A model generated the notes under the pieces. That model was not told where the DNA came from. It searched no databases and saw only the letters and a program-made list of their open reading frames with translations. This document shows positions 1-12,056 of a stretch of 64,000 nucleotides of DNA, one piece after another. Position numbers and translations under genes: made by a program. The stretch is taken from NCBI GenBank assembly GCA_001695595.3, contig MBPM02000009.1, forward strand, positions 1,302,001 through 1,366,000. The letters run 5' to 3'. The stretch's first letter is position 1. Every line of letters starts with the position of its first letter. The DNA comes from Plasmopara viticola (lineage: Eukaryota > Oomycota > Peronosporomycetes > Peronosporales > Peronosporaceae).

Positions 1-3000
1 AGCAGACACTTGCGGTGTCGATCCCAGATACGCCGCAAGGTATTCCCGAATCTCCCCCGGATCCTCAACTGAGGCCAGATACTCTAGCAATGCCCCATTG
101 GCGTTGCTATCAATCGTCTGCAATTGCTTAAAAGCCCATCCCATAAACTCCGACGACACTTTCTTCTTACCAAACGCATTGGAAGCGTCCGTCGGCGCAT
201 TTGTTGAAAGAGGCTCACTGTCAGATGACCGAGCTGCCTTGAAATTCCAGAACGAGGCATCACTTTCGGTCTTTGCGACAGCAGGGGGTGCGGCGCCATT
301 AACGGCACGAACTTGCTGACGACTTTTTAGCACAGAGGCAGGCACTGGACCCAATACTGACCGAGTTGGCTTCGGAATGAGTGCTGCAGCAACCTTGTTG
401 CCCGCCACGACATTCATCCAGTGCGAGCTGGTCGGTGCATTTTCGTTGGCTTTCGCTCGCTCCTGCGCTAAACGCTCCTCTTCTGCAAGAATGTCCCGCA
501 TTGACTTGGAATTGCTACTTTTGGTCACAGCTGCCGGGGTGCCCCACGCGCTTGCAACAGGCGTTCCCGACGTAGGCGCCGAAGCTGCCGAGCTTCGAGA
601 CGGGCTCAATGCGACGGACCCTGACGAGCTACGATTCATTGTCACAGAGTTCACGCCTAGCATCATCTTTAACTGGACTCCCATTTGAGCAAGGCTCTTG
701 TCTTCGCTATCGTCTGAGCTCATCTTGTTGAGCAGCTCACGCTGTTCCTCCTCTTGAATATCCTTTAGCGATTTCGAGGTCGTTAATGCAGTAGCAGAGA
801 CCGATCCAGAAGCCCATGCGTTAGTCTCAGCCTTAGGACTCTTGCCATTGTTTCTAGACATACTTAGATCCGCCTTCTTTTCAGAACGTTCGCTACTTTT
901 ACACTCCTTGGTCGACGATGCCACTTTTAACTTGTCTTGCTGCGAGTTACCCCGGTCACTAGATCTGCGATTGATTTCACCAGCACTTCGCTTCTCCTCG
1001 TTTTGAACGCTACTAAGTGTGGATGACGAACGCTCTGAAGACTTTGGTCCAGTCCTCCATGCATCAGCCACGGGCTCAGTAGCCGGACTTCGAGGTGTAG
1101 ACTGCTGCAAAGGTTCTGGCATCACTGGACTTGATGGTTGCATTATCTGCAAGCCACCAGGTCTGTCAGAGGCGTTACCAATGTTAGCAATTGTCGAACC
1201 TTGAGTCGGCCAAAATGCCTGGTCACGCCTTTGAGCTTCATTATTATGCAACACAGCGTTCTGGCTGACCGACTGTGTGGTTTTCTGCAAATTTAACTCA
1301 TGCTGCAGGCTAAAATTCGACTGATAGGAAGTCACGCCGTTTGATCCAAAATCGTCATTTACTCTAAAACTGCCTTTCGATCTTTCTTCGAACAAGCCCA
1401 ACGCGCTCATAATACCTTCGCGCTGACTGCTCTGCCACGAATTTTGATGTTGCAAGAGCATTTGCTGCTGCTGTTGCTGTAGTTGTTGCTGTCGCTGCTG
1501 CTCTTGTTGATGTCGTAACATTTGCTGCTGTTGAAACAATTGCGTTTGCTGCTGTTGACGAGCGACTTCAAGACGTTGCAACTCCAAACGCATTTTTTCT
1601 TCTTGATCCAACTGCATCATTCGTTGTTGCTGTTGATGTTGCTGTTGCTGAAGCTGAAGTTGTAGCTGTATCATTTGCTGTTGCTGTTGCTGCTGTTGAC
1701 GCTGTTGATCTCGCTGCATCTCGAGCAAACGTTGTTGGTCTCTCTGACGAGAAGCCGCGGACATTTCCCCCAAGTCGTTCAAAGGTGGTAGCGGGGCAGC
1801 AAAAGGTACTTGCCCAGCGGCAAATTGACTCGCCAAGGCCGTAAAAGCACCCTCACGACCAAAGCGAATGGGTAAATGCGGCTTGAAATAGCCTGCCTCG
1901 TACCATTCCCGCATCTCCACCGACTTGAACGGGCCTTGCTGTAATCCTTGTGGATCAAGATAAAACCATTCGTCGACCACTTCCAGCCGCAGCGACGATA
2001 GTCCTGCCAGACCTCCATCACTTGGCACTAATAACCCCTCCTTACTCTCCAATCCAATCCGATTGTCTATAAATCCAACTCCATCTACCACGCGACTGTC
2101 GTTCACCTCACGGCCCAAGGGCGTCACCACGAGGTGGTCGACGGATTGCTTCGTACTGCTAGCGTCCATTTGATCTACCTCAGGTGCAGGATCATCCCAC
2201 TGTCCATCTTCATGATCACTATCGTCAAACTGCCCCGTCGCTGCTGCGTCCTCGAGTTTCTTATCAAAAGCATCCAAATCGTCCTGTATCTCATTCTAAT
2301 GAAAACATTCATCATGCAATCAGTACGCAAAACCTTTGACAAGGTTGCTGCTTCATCCTCGCGTCTCACCGTATTCGTCTTGGAGCCCTGAAGTTCCTCT
2401 CGCATCGCATCCATCTCTCGTCGAAATTTCTCAGCCGCCTCGGCCATGCTGGAAAGGTCCTAAACCAACACAAGCAAGACCACACCACACTATCAATAAC
2501 CATAAACCTCTCCACATGACCTTCAATCGCACCATGTCGTTGCTACCGCCTTGCTCAAGAACATCATCCCACGCATCATCGCCACGTGATCCCTCCGTAA
2601 TCTTCACTCCGCGTTCCCACATTGCGTCGCGCTCCTCGTGTCGATGAGAATCGTCTCGCTGCCCCTTAACTCCGTCTCCGTCATCGCCTCGCGCTTCTCG
2701 CTCCACGTGCCCACGTAAATTGGGTGGTGCCCCAGGTAATGCATTGCCTCGTCCACGTCCCCGTCCCCGATTGCGATTAAGTGACCATTGCTTGTAGATT
2801 TCTTCATAGTCAAAAGGCAACGTGCTAACAGGTGGTAGACTGTACTCAGCAATGACTGTAATCTCAGGTGAAAGTTGAGGCGCTTCCGTCCTTGGAGAAT
2901 GGAGCGCAAGGAGCTCTTCCTTAGTGTACCGTAACACTTTGGCCTTCCGACGGTCTCCCCGATGTTCATCGCCCTGTCCGCTTCCTGTGGCCGTTGCGTC

Positions 3001-3303
3001 TTTCACTGGCAACGAACCGCCTGACGTTCCCGATACAAACCCTTCACCATCCTTTGACCATTGCGGACGGTATGCAGAGCCCTCGGAATCGGTACGACCA
3101 CGGCCCTTCATGGCAAACATTGTGCGCGGTCGCAACGAAATGTTGCTATTGTGGTTGCTACTACTGCTACTGCTGACGTCATTGCTGGCCGTTGGGGGCT
3201 TTTTGCTACTTGCTTCACTGGGGGTCGCACTTTGCGGTTGTTTCTTGCGCGTTTTCGTGGTTATCGTAACGAAATCATCGTCATTGGTGAGGCTACTGCT
3301 CAT
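1..3303 (-). CDS. GIGYF-like GYF-domain protein, 3' end off the left edge
   Basis: Likely adaptor in mRNA translational repression or decay. The start is ATG at 3303. Coding exons are 3303-2521, 2459-2334 and 2295 to beyond base 1, with GT-AG introns 2520-2460 (61 nt) and 2333-2296 (38 nt) that keep the frame. Residues about 125-135 contain YTKEELL, which fits the YX4L-phi eIF4E/4EHP-binding consensus seen in animal GIGYF proteins. An Arg-Gly-rich stretch follows. The GYF domain lies at about 1980-1860 (EWFYLDPQGLQQGPF, then REWYEAGYF). Downstream is a long Gln-rich, probably coiled-coil region (about 1740-1440), then a Ser-rich low-complexity tail with repeated short helical patches such as SMRDILAEEERLAQE. 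The order 4E-binding motif, GYF, coiled coil is seen directly; the function is inferred from GIGYF1/2. The C-terminus is missing from the window. Confidence 0.85.
2296..2333 (-). other. 38-nt intron of the GIGYF-like gene
   Basis: GT donor at 2333, AG acceptor ending at 2296. Removing it joins LSK to NEIQDDL in phase 0, and the unspliced reading would hit a stop. It is short even for a compact oomycete gene. Confidence 0.6.
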
Positions 3304-4181
3304 AGTGGTGGTCGCTCGGCTTCGTGTTACTTCTTTGGGTTGGGTGGGGCTTATAATACGAACCTTTTAATAAAGATTTGTGATTTAGGTTGGGCCATGG
3401 AGTCAAATTAAGGGCAAATGCGTAAAACTATAGGCTTCTGTTAGCTGACAGTCCGACTCAAGCAGTAGAGATCCATTTTATGATGTGTAGCCTTAAAATA
3501 ACAATAGTCGGTTTCTCAACGCTTATGATATTCAGTCGTTTTTACGACCTTGTGGCTATTTACCGCTAGCATTAGATTGATGCAGTAGCTACGAATAGAT
3601 CACCATAAGCGCGGATACAGCGACGGACAGAATTGCCTTTGCTCGTATGTTTGTCACAGTCATCACAATGTGCACCCACACTTTCGTGGTTTTCAGGAAG
3701 GTATGCATTCCGGTGTACGCCTGAAGTAGGCGTTTTTCATATAAGCCGCAAGAAAGGGCTGCGAACTACCGACAATTCTTTGTGTTCGTTAATTGTACTT
3801 TGAAGTGTGAGCTTAACCTCGTTCTAGTGTTAAAATTGCAAATGTAATCCGGTAGAGGAAACAAACAGTAAAGATAAGCGTTCAATAGATTTAAAGCACG
3901 CTACAAGTGCAGTTACGTGAAACAAATTAATTTGTATTAGATGAGTAAAATTTGTGACTACCTCAGGGTAGAAGAGCTACGTGAAGTCTTGGTTCTTTCC
4001 ATTCTGGTAGGCGCTTTGTTGCTAAAAATGATACATATGGCAGTATGTTGATCCCCATACTTGCTCTTCACTTATAGAGAGGTTTTGCCCGCACAAAAAT
4101 GGTATAGATGGTTGCAAACTGCAACTGACCTGAACTTTCTAATCTTATGCCGTTGCCGTTGCCGCATTAGTAAAACAAATC
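3304..4181. promoter_or_regulatory. Divergent intergenic region
   Basis: This 878-base spacer separates the divergent starts of the GIGYF-like gene (minus) and the coiled-coil gene (plus), so it should hold both promoters. I see no coding signal, repeat or defined box beyond AT-rich sequence. Confidence 0.4.
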
Positions 4182-4766
4182 ATGGCCTCTGCAAACGACA
4201 TCCGTGCTGAGAATGAGTGCCTGGAACGCAAAATTCAGACGCAGGTGCGTGCTAACCAATTACTCGAGAAGGAGATGCAAGAGCTGAAGTCCGAATGCAA
4301 ACATTTTGAGAGGAAGAAGATAATCATGCTCAAGCACGAGCTTAATCAGGTGGACGAAGAAATCAGGTACTTTCGCTCCCGGTGTCGATCCCTACGGGAC
4401 ATTATTGAGCGTACAAATGCCAATCAAGTAATCAAGAAAGAGTCAGAACAGCTTCGTGTCAGCCGCACATATTCTTCTGCTTTCAGCCAAACAATGCAGC
4501 AAATGAAAGACATAGCTGTACCACTACAGCAACACTCATCAAAGGTGGTACACGGCTTCACCAGAGCTGCAAGCTGTGTGAATCTACCCACAACAAAACT
4601 TAGTTCTCCCGGTGTCAACAGAACAAAAAGCAGCCGGACAATCTTGTCCATTTTCAAGGACACGACCGACTTGACTGAAAACCTCTTTTATTCGGCTTGG
4701 CGCGGTGGGTTATCACAAGAACCGCGAACCCCCCAGTGTGGTCCTTCAAAAAGAGTGGTTTTGTAG
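4182..4766 (+). CDS. Small coiled-coil protein, unrecognised
   Basis: Intron-free ORF of 194 residues with an ATG start in MASANDIRAENECLERKIQ. Residues about 5-90 are rich in Glu, Lys, Gln and Leu with heptad-like spacing and should form a parallel coiled coil. The rest is Ser/Thr-rich and basic, so probably disordered. I recognise no family. The length, clean ATG and strongly biased helical composition favour a real gene over a chance ORF. A short downstream exon cannot be excluded, because the last ~25 residues look less constrained. Confidence 0.6.
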   Translation: MASANDIRAENECLERKIQTQVRANQLLEKEMQELKSECKHFERKKIIMLKHELNQVDEEIRYFRSRCRSLRDIIERTNANQVIKKESEQLRVSRTYSSAFSQTMQQMKDIAVPLQQHSSKVVHGFTRAASCVNLPTTKLSSPGVNRTKSSRTILSIFKDTTDLTENLFYSAWRGGLSQEPRTPQCGPSKRVVL

Positions 4767-6373
4767 ACGAGATTAGTAAATATCGCTTAAATGTAGCGCC
4801 CTTAGTTACCTTACGATACTTGTATGTAATATATTCTTATTTGGAGAGTCAGAGGCAGCGTAAAACCACTCAGCATTTCATTATTTGTGCGTAAGCACAA
4901 ACGATGTCCAAATGCTTTGATGGCCAGCGAGTAAGTAACGCTGGACGCGCAGGATACATGTTGTAATCAAGATACTATAGCCAACCAGCAATTAGTAGTG
5001 GGCTTCGCGGGTTATTGACACCATATAGTTTGATGTGGCCCTTCATTTTTTGAGTAGTTTTTTTCTTGCTGCTCCTTTAAGACTTTCTCACCATTTGGAA
5101 CAGCGTGCCATGCAGGATCATAGATGAAAGGTTTTGGAACAAACGAAGTTGCTCCAATCCTAAGCAAAATTATAATTGAGGAACGCGTCATATTCATTTA
5201 TGTCAGCCAGCATATGAACTTTACTATATATTTGTTTATGGTCCAATTTAGTACATACACTGTGTTATAAGTAGGATGAAATTAGGATACATTGTGAATT
5301 ATATCAAAATTGCAGCCGACAATGTTTTAGAGGTAGTGTTCCCAAATCTTGAGGTCACAAAATCATCCTCCGTGTGAGACGAAGATGTTTCAAGCCAGCC
5401 TCATTGGTAGCATGCATTTCGCTTTGACTCAGAGCTTCTGATGGATCCCAATAATGCGATATATTTTTATGTTTTTTTTTAGTGTACAACCTCGTGCCAG
5501 GCATAAGGCACTGTGTCACCAGGCTATGACCACTGCCGAGCGGTGTGAGGTCATCCATGCCTTTTATGTCGACAAGATCCGGAGTGATGGGGTGGGATAG
5601 TCGAATTTCCGTACCTGTCACCGACTTTCAGTGCTGGCGACTAGATGTTGCTTAGAAATAGCTAGAAATCGCAACAGTGCTTGCACATATACTCATTTCA
5701 AGATTTCACGTATTTTTTTTATAATCCGGGTGTATGCTGTATAGTGCACTTAATTAGACAAACGGCTACTATAAGATCTGAATGAGAGAGACGAGAATTA
5801 CCGCACAGCGATTAGAACACCTAGCATTGTGAAATGAAAGTGTAATAGTAATTCCACAAGAGCTATAATGACGCCTTGACGACATTCTGCGGGCCATTAC
5901 GAATTACACCTAGACATGCTTTGACAATATTTTCGTCCACAGCCGCTTTTAAGGAGATTTGTCGGCTCTAGAGGTCCGCTTGGGCCACTAGATGCAGTTT
6001 TTGAAGGTCATGAGGGCCAACAAATTTGATGCCAGCTATGCTTTTGTTTTATAAACAATAAATCTCGTTATCAGTTATAAGCAGCTATGGGATTCGACCA
6101 CACACCGAAAAGTGTAAATCGACCTATGCAACCTTTTCAAATTGATTCGAGAGTGTGACCAGATCAACCAGCTTTTTTGCTCGAGTACTGTCGGGTCTTG
6201 CAAAGCTATTGTATGATTAATGACATTGAGTTGTGCTGGAAGAGCCAGTACCAGATATTACATGGCATCATTAAAAAAATATGTTACAGGCTTTTGTTCT
6301 GGCTTTGTTTGATTAGACCAGGACATTTAGCTTCGTTGGTGACTCCTTCGACTTTGTGCGCTGTTGAGATTCG
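4767..6373. other. AT-rich intergenic region
   Basis: No convincing gene. Two minus-strand ORFs (5197-5012, 61 aa, and 5621-5355, 88 aa) have ATG starts, but I recognise neither. The 61-aa one has a hydrophobic start followed by a polar tail and could be a small organelle protein; this is a guess. Confidence 0.3.
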
Positions 6374-6720
6374 ATGAAGACGGACAGAAACAAGCTACCT
6401 CAATTCTTTTTAAATAGCTCAAAATTGCCGAACGGAGCTAGCCGCTTACGACAAGGTGTAGCTAGTTATAAATTACGAAGCCTTTCGCGGTCGGGGAATT
6501 CTGAGAACGATAATAATTTTTCCGAAACAATGAGTGAGTTCAATCTTGACAGACTATAGCTTTCGTTGGATAAATATGTCAAATTTAATGCACTTGCTGA
6601 CGCACTGTTGGGTATATTCAATTGTGAGCAAAGGCAGAAAGCTTTACTGGTCAACAGTTTGTCAGAGATGCCAATATAGAGCCGTTTGTTCGATTGTTCT
6701 TCACACAGGTATGCCTGAGC
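6374..6720 (+). pseudogene. Possible broken gene fragment with a harmonin-N-like segment
   Basis: The ATG at 6374 opens a 61-codon Ser/Arg-rich reading that stops at 6559. A different frame directly after it reads LDKYVKFNALADALLGIFN, then a third frame gives ANIEPFVRLFFTQ before a GT. These helical, hydrophobic-patterned pieces look like one domain of the harmonin-N type split over three frames. No GT-AG intron of normal size repairs the junctions, so it is more likely a decayed gene or carries sequence errors. The family suggestion is weak. Confidence 0.3.
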
Positions 6721-7728
6721 TGAGTGGTTAACGTCTCGACAGCAATCACAGCAGCATTGTTGTTGGTGATTAAATGGTCAGCTCCTCGAGCGGGCAGATA
6801 CAGCAGTCTTCTTTCAGACCTTTGTTGTTTGACATAGCCCTGAGATAAGTATACATTTAGAAGCAAATGACGCTCGAAAAAGCGGTCATTTCGATCGAGA
6901 TTTTTTTTTTCTGATTAATGATCCGTGAGCCTCGGTTTGCCATTGGCTTGCCGGCAATAGATGGCAACGCAAGCCTAGCTATGTTCGTGTGCCAATTTAG
7001 ACGAGGGGTGCAGTCCAGCCAAGTCAACGTGGTAACAGAGATAAATTGGCATTTGAGATTCTGCATTTCTAAATACACGGCTTACCGCTGCGTTTTTGAA
7101 AAACTGTTTTAAGTGTGAAAAACCGTTGATCCACAGCAGACTATCACTGATTGATGGTTGGAGGAAAAGGTGATTTGTGTGTTAAATGACACACTGCGAA
7201 GTATGCGCGTTTAGGCGCCTCGGCCGCGGTTTAAAGAGCTACTTATGGTAGATTCGTACCACTTCATACGGCTCGCGTATCTGCGGGTTCTAGACACTTC
7301 TATGTCACAAGCTACGACACACTGAAGTTACACTAACTCTTCGAAGCACGAAGGTTGGACAAAAACAGACTTGATTAAATGGTCAAACTTATCAAATACC
7401 TGCCTTCTTTGCTCGTACTCAAATATGCATCCTTTTACAAAATACGGTTTTCATCATCATCGTCGATATGTGCGCCGCATCGCCCCATATAATTGATCGT
7501 CCCTCCTGTCAACTAATTTCGAGAAGATCAACGTGTGCAATAGATGCAGTTTTTAGACTGATTTTTGTGACACAGCGACTATCATAATTTGGTCCTACCT
7601 ATATTCTCTTGATCGAGGTTAGAGACTGCAAATCGGTATATTTACCGATACGGTGCACTTAAATATCATTTTTTTCAAATTTCGAGAAACATGAGGGCAT
7701 ACGACAAATCTTGACGTGAAGAGTAGCG
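6721..7728. other. Intergenic region upstream of malonyl-CoA decarboxylase
   Basis: AT-rich with no supported coding region. The proximal part should contain the promoter of the following gene, but no box could be assigned. Confidence 0.3.
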
Positions 7729-9851
7729 ATGATTTCTGGTCTTCGGGCGTCGCGGAGTGCGCTAAGTCGCAATGTGCATGGCATTGCAGCTACTTATGCA
7801 TCATTATTACTTAAAGGTATCTCACCGGTCGTCATTCCGCGTGCTTTTTCTGGAAGCGGAAGTGAAGACGAAAGCAAGGCGAAGCGAGGAGATACGAAAG
7901 ACGTGATTGATCAGCACCAGCATTCGTCGTTCCTGAGAAGCATCGACCTGAAAAATCCGATGTCAAAAAAGAAGCTGGCCGCATTGATCCAGGCGGTAGT
8001 CAGGACGAAGGCTAATACCGGCGGTGGGGTCGTCAAGATTAATTGTTTTGTTTTGAGGTTCTGACGTCCAAGACAGACTTTGTCCCACAGATAGTGATTC
8101 AAAGCCTTTGCACAACGTACCGAGGCATGCACATTGACGAGAAAAAGAACTTTTTACTTATTCTAGCCCAAGATCTGCACATTGACACGACCGCGGTGGG
8201 TTTCAATTGATTCACTGCTAAATTGGCTGTGATGTAGTCACAAACAATGTAGGCTTTACAAAGTGCTATGCAGTTCGAGCAGAGCTTTGATAAGGTCAAA
8301 GACTCTCAAGGTGACGCTGTGAGCTGGACACACGAAAACGTGGAGAGATACTTACGCTCGTTTAGAAATCTGCGCAGCGCTCTCTCGCCACTCTACGAGG
8401 TATAAACTCTTTGCGATTTTTAGAATGTACGGTAGAGCTGATGGGAATGGTACCACGGCCAAGACATTTTTCCAACAGATCTTGTCACAACGAGAGAATG
8501 GCATGCTGTTCTTGGTACACATGCGGGCAGATCTGCTTCAGGTTCTGCGCAAGAAAGCAATGCATCCCGAACTTCCACCGCTTCGTTCACTCGATGCTAG
8601 TCTTAAAGTAAATGTGGTGTTCCTGGAAATGAACAATTTTGCTGATATGCTGCTTGTGCCACGAATGTAGCAATTTCTGGCCTCCTGGTTTAGTGTGGGG
8701 TTCTTAAAACTAAAACGTGTGACTTACGAACACTCCTCTGGCCAGCTTTTGGAAAAGATCATTCGGTATGAGGCGGTGCATCCCGTGGGCACAATCGTCG
8801 AGCTTAAGAGGCGGCTCGGTATGGTCAGAATATATCGTTTTGGCTAGTGTATTGTGACACGGATGTACTCGCTGCTCGTGTTAGGCAATGGACGTCGTTG
8901 TTTCGCGTTTTTTCATCCAAGGTAGGACTGCTGCTTTTGCATTTCTTATTCTTACTTTTCAATGTAGTATTCCAGACGAGCCCTTAGTTTTTGTGCATGT
9001 TGCGCTGATGCAAGAGATGGCGTCAAGTATGCAGTCAATACGTGACGAAACAGAGCAATTGGTAGATGCCTGCCAAGCAAAAACTGCAATTTTTTACTCT
9101 ATCTCTTCAACGCAAAAAGGACTTTCGGTAGGGAACCCATCTGTTATGTAAGCAGCATTAAGTTACGAATTTGATTTACTTGTTCTTTCTTGCAGGGAGT
9201 GGACCTGGGCAATTTTCTTATCAAGGAAGTCGCCAAGTCGCTTAAAACTGAGTGCCCGCATGTCAAAACTTTTGCAACTTTGAGTCCTCTACCCCAATTC
9301 ATGCCGTGGCTTAAAACCCAGCGGTATAAGACCGACGAAACATTAGTGTCCACACCTGAGCTCGACGTCTTGATCAATGTAATTGATGAGCGTGGCACCG
9401 CTGTTCAATCAGACTCTCCTTCTCTGGCTATCGTGTTGGATGCACTTTCCATCGACAAGTGGAGTGAAGACCCAAAGTTGAGTGCAGCACTGAAGCCTAT
9501 AATGTTAAAGCTCGGTGTGCGGTACATTTACTATGAAAAGAAGCGTGGAAAGGCGCTGGATCCCGTTGCCAATTTTCACATTCGAAATGGCGCAATCTTT
9601 GAGCGGATCAATTGGCTGGCAGATATTTCTCAAAAGGTAATTTTAGAGATTTCAGTGATGATTTTGTTCTCAAAAAGGTTTTGACATGATTTCGCTCGTG
9701 CTGTTAGGGTATGGCTCAAAGCGCTGGGATGATGATCAATTACAAGTATGATTTGGCGCAGGTCGAGACAAACAATGAAAACTACTTGATGCACAACATT
9801 ATTCCAGTTGGACTTCAACCACAGCAAGTGTTTGAGGCACGCACGATTTAA
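7729..9851 (+). CDS. MLYCD: Malonyl-CoA decarboxylase, 9 exons, with a frame anomaly
   Basis: Decarboxylates malonyl-CoA to acetyl-CoA. Exons: 7729-8028 (or 8031), 8091-8195, 8253-8399, 8424/8425-8607, 8671-8818, 8885-8921, 8968-9127, 9196-9636 and 9708-9851. Family landmarks are FLVHMRADLL, YEAVHPVGT (helical domain), RRCFAFFHPSIPDEPLVFVH, FATLSPLPQF (Ser of the Ser-His dyad) and ANFHIRNGAIFERINWLAD (catalytic His). The total is about 554 aa, near the eukaryotic norm. The first ~30 residues are Arg/Ser-rich and amphipathic, suggesting a mitochondrial presequence. The C-terminus (FEARTI) lacks the SKL peroxisomal signal of the human enzyme. The odd point is the exon 3/4 junction: the only GT-AG segment (8400-8423) is 24 nt and leaves one extra base before the exon 4 frame. 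This is either a sequence error or a lesion. Everything else reads cleanly. Confidence 0.9.
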
Positions 9852-10025
9852 ACACTAGGATTCAGTGGGTACAATTTTCAAGCTTGCTGAAATTAATTGT
9901 AGCAATTTTTGTGCTTATCGACGTCTTACTTTCTGCAATATTTTCGCCCTTTTACCTATTTTCTCGAAGGGTCGTAGTGTTACAATCAGAATTGCAATAG
10001 GATCGCACCGAAGAGATAGTTCGAT

Positions 10026-10706
10026 ATGGTGCTGGCGCAAGATGAAATTGATGCATGTCGTGAGGCATTCCTTGCCTTTGACAAAGATCGGTAAGGCTTT
10101 TATAAATGCATGCGTGAAAAAAAGCAGTATGATCATGTAAAGCGGTACGAACATTACAGGAGCGGGACTATTGATGTTTGGGAGTTGCGCCAAGTGCTCG
10201 AAGGTACATGGATGCGCTTTTGCATATGAAAAGCTAAATTGACGAATCTTGGTTAGCAATGGGACAACAGCCGACCGAAGAAGAATTGTTTCAAATGATC
10301 AGCGAAGTGGATGAAGACATGAGCGGTGCCATAGGTACTTTGGTTGCTAGCTGTTTGTAATAAGTGACGGACCGACGAATGTTTTCGGCTGTTAGACTTT
10401 GCTGAGTTTCTGCAAGTGATCGACAATCAGAAGGATCGAGCTGCCATGTTTGAAGACGACAGCGATATGAGTGCGTCCATGAATTTTCATAAATTGACTC
10501 AATGCTTACGGTTGCTTGCAGTTGATGCATTCGTTGCATGTGGAGGGAAGCCAGACAAGTCAGGATTCGTGCGCAAAGAAACACTTGTGAAGATCATTAA
10601 AATTGACTTCGGCCTTACTATAAATATCGAGGAAATGATCAATAGGCTGGATGTGGACAATAGCGGGGAAATTGAATATGACGAGTTCAAGGCCATCCTG
10701 ACGTAG
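10026..10706 (+). CDS. EF-hand protein of the calmodulin superfamily
   Basis: A 148-residue calcium sensor, the length of calmodulin. Exons are 10026-10090, 10160-10203, 10257-10334, 10396-10470 and 10522-10706, and the phases agree throughout. Four EF-hand positions are visible: DKDRSGTIDVWE, DEDMSGAIDFAE, a degenerate third loop (GKPDKSGFVRKE) and DVDNSGEIEYDE. The linker FEDDSDM..DAFVACGG separates it from true calmodulin. It resembles calmodulin-like proteins of flagella and basal bodies. That role is inferred from the resemblance and from the host making flagellate zoospores. It begins only 174 bases after malonyl-CoA decarboxylase ends, on the same strand, so its promoter must be very compact. 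Confidence 0.85.
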
Positions 10707-10767
10707 TTTATTAGTTTATTACCTTGGCTGTACATTTTATTTTAAAGGAGAGGCCGACAACGCCTAT

Positions 10768-11085
10768 TGTTCCCGCTAAAAAGATGCTTTCTTTTATCTT
10801 GACGCAACGCATACCGTTCCCGCTAAAAAAATGTGCCCTATTTGGAAGGTGCATTTTATCTTGACGGAAAAGGTCGGCCTACCGTTCCTGCTAAAAAGAT
10901 GTGCCTTATCTGGAAGGTGCTTTTGGGAAGGTCGGCAACACCCACCGTTCCTATTAGAAAAAAATGTGCCCTATTTGGAAAGTGCTTTCTTTCGTTCCGC
11001 CTGGATAGTGCTTTCTTTGACGGAGAGCCTGGCAACGCCTACCGTTCCCGCTAAAAAATTGTGCCCAATTTGAAATGTGCTTTCC
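10768..11085 (+). repeat. Degenerate tandem repeat after the EF-hand gene
   Basis: Five copies of a core of the form CCGTTCC(C/T)GCTAAAAA, mostly followed by ATGTGCCxTATTTGGAAGGTGC, begin near 10769, 10816, 10882, 10951 and 11041. Spacers vary (48-90 bases) and include CTTGACGGA and GGCAACGCC sub-motifs. ORFs crossing the array (10831-11073) are products of the repeat, not genes. It lies 3' of the EF-hand gene and may affect 3'-end formation, which is speculation. Confidence 0.7.
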
Positions 11086-12056
11086 TCATACGTGTTCGCG
11101 GAAGACTAAATTACTACAGTACTACAGCTGTGTAACTCCTGTTTTCTGCAATAAAAAATACACTATTGTTACACATATATATAAACCAATGCCGTTGTAC
11201 CAAATAAATTTTGATCGTAGCTGTCCACGTCTTGTCTTCGTGCATGATTAAAGACCGTATGACATCAAATTTATTTTGCAAGTTTACATTCAGCTTTATT
11301 AATCTTGCTCTTGATGTAATAACTTCTGCAATCCAGGGCTTTAACACTACAGATTAGAAATGTGTGGGTCGCACATTCTGCAATCAGGCCCACGCAATCA
11401 ATCTACTATTGAACTGCTACGTCTATCGCCGCAGTCTACTTTACATTGATGAATCAAAACCTGAGAAGGGTGAGCTCAATTACCTTCTTTAAACCACCTT
11501 TTTTAGTTTCCTAAAAGCCAGGTGGCGTTTCTAATTCGTAACTTCTTTCTCTGTATCATAGGTAAGAGACCAAACGCTCGGTATATCGACGGTAAATCAT
11601 TTTGGTGCAGAAAAGAACCGCGAGAAGTTCTGCACGGTACCAAAGAAGGTTCCTCCATGATAGAAGTGAGCTGTGCGAAGACACTTGTGAAAGCACTGGC
11701 AAGGAGAGTTAATTTTAATTTTCATTTTGAAATAGCACTATACACGGTTGATGGCGGTGCCAAGAGTATTCAAATCTCGTCGCTCCGTCCGTCAATCCTA
11801 CCGGGCAGGTATCAGCTGCGCGGGCCGGACTATGTCCGCTTAAAGTATTGTCAAATTAGGGTGCAGCTATCGGAGTCGAAAGAAATTGATTGCTAGTTGC
11901 AAGATAGGTTCGTATACTGTTTTAAATACCGATATGCACGGTATCCCCCCCTCTGGTCTCCTCTTGACCCATTCTGCTATAAACTGTCTATAGCGCCAGC
12001 ATCCTGACTGCGTCGACGGGGGAGAAGGACACGGCCGAGAAGGATTCAAAGGCATC
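11086..12056. other. Intergenic region upstream of the myosin
   Basis: No supported gene. A 124-aa ORF at 11522-11896 has no recognisable domain and its 3' part lies in the probable myosin promoter. The last ~100 bases become GC-richer, as expected of a 5' leader. Confidence 0.35.

Noticed and set aside
2924..3370. Plus-strand ORFs with hydrophobic Leu/Val runs
   Set aside because: Antisense of the Ser- and Lys-rich N-terminus of the GIGYF-like gene.
10831..11073. 80-aa ORFs with repeated residues
   Set aside because: Generated by the tandem DNA repeat; no codon-level constraint between units.
11522..11896. 124-aa ORF upstream of the myosin
   Set aside because: No family, lies in the probable promoter and leader, single unsupported frame.
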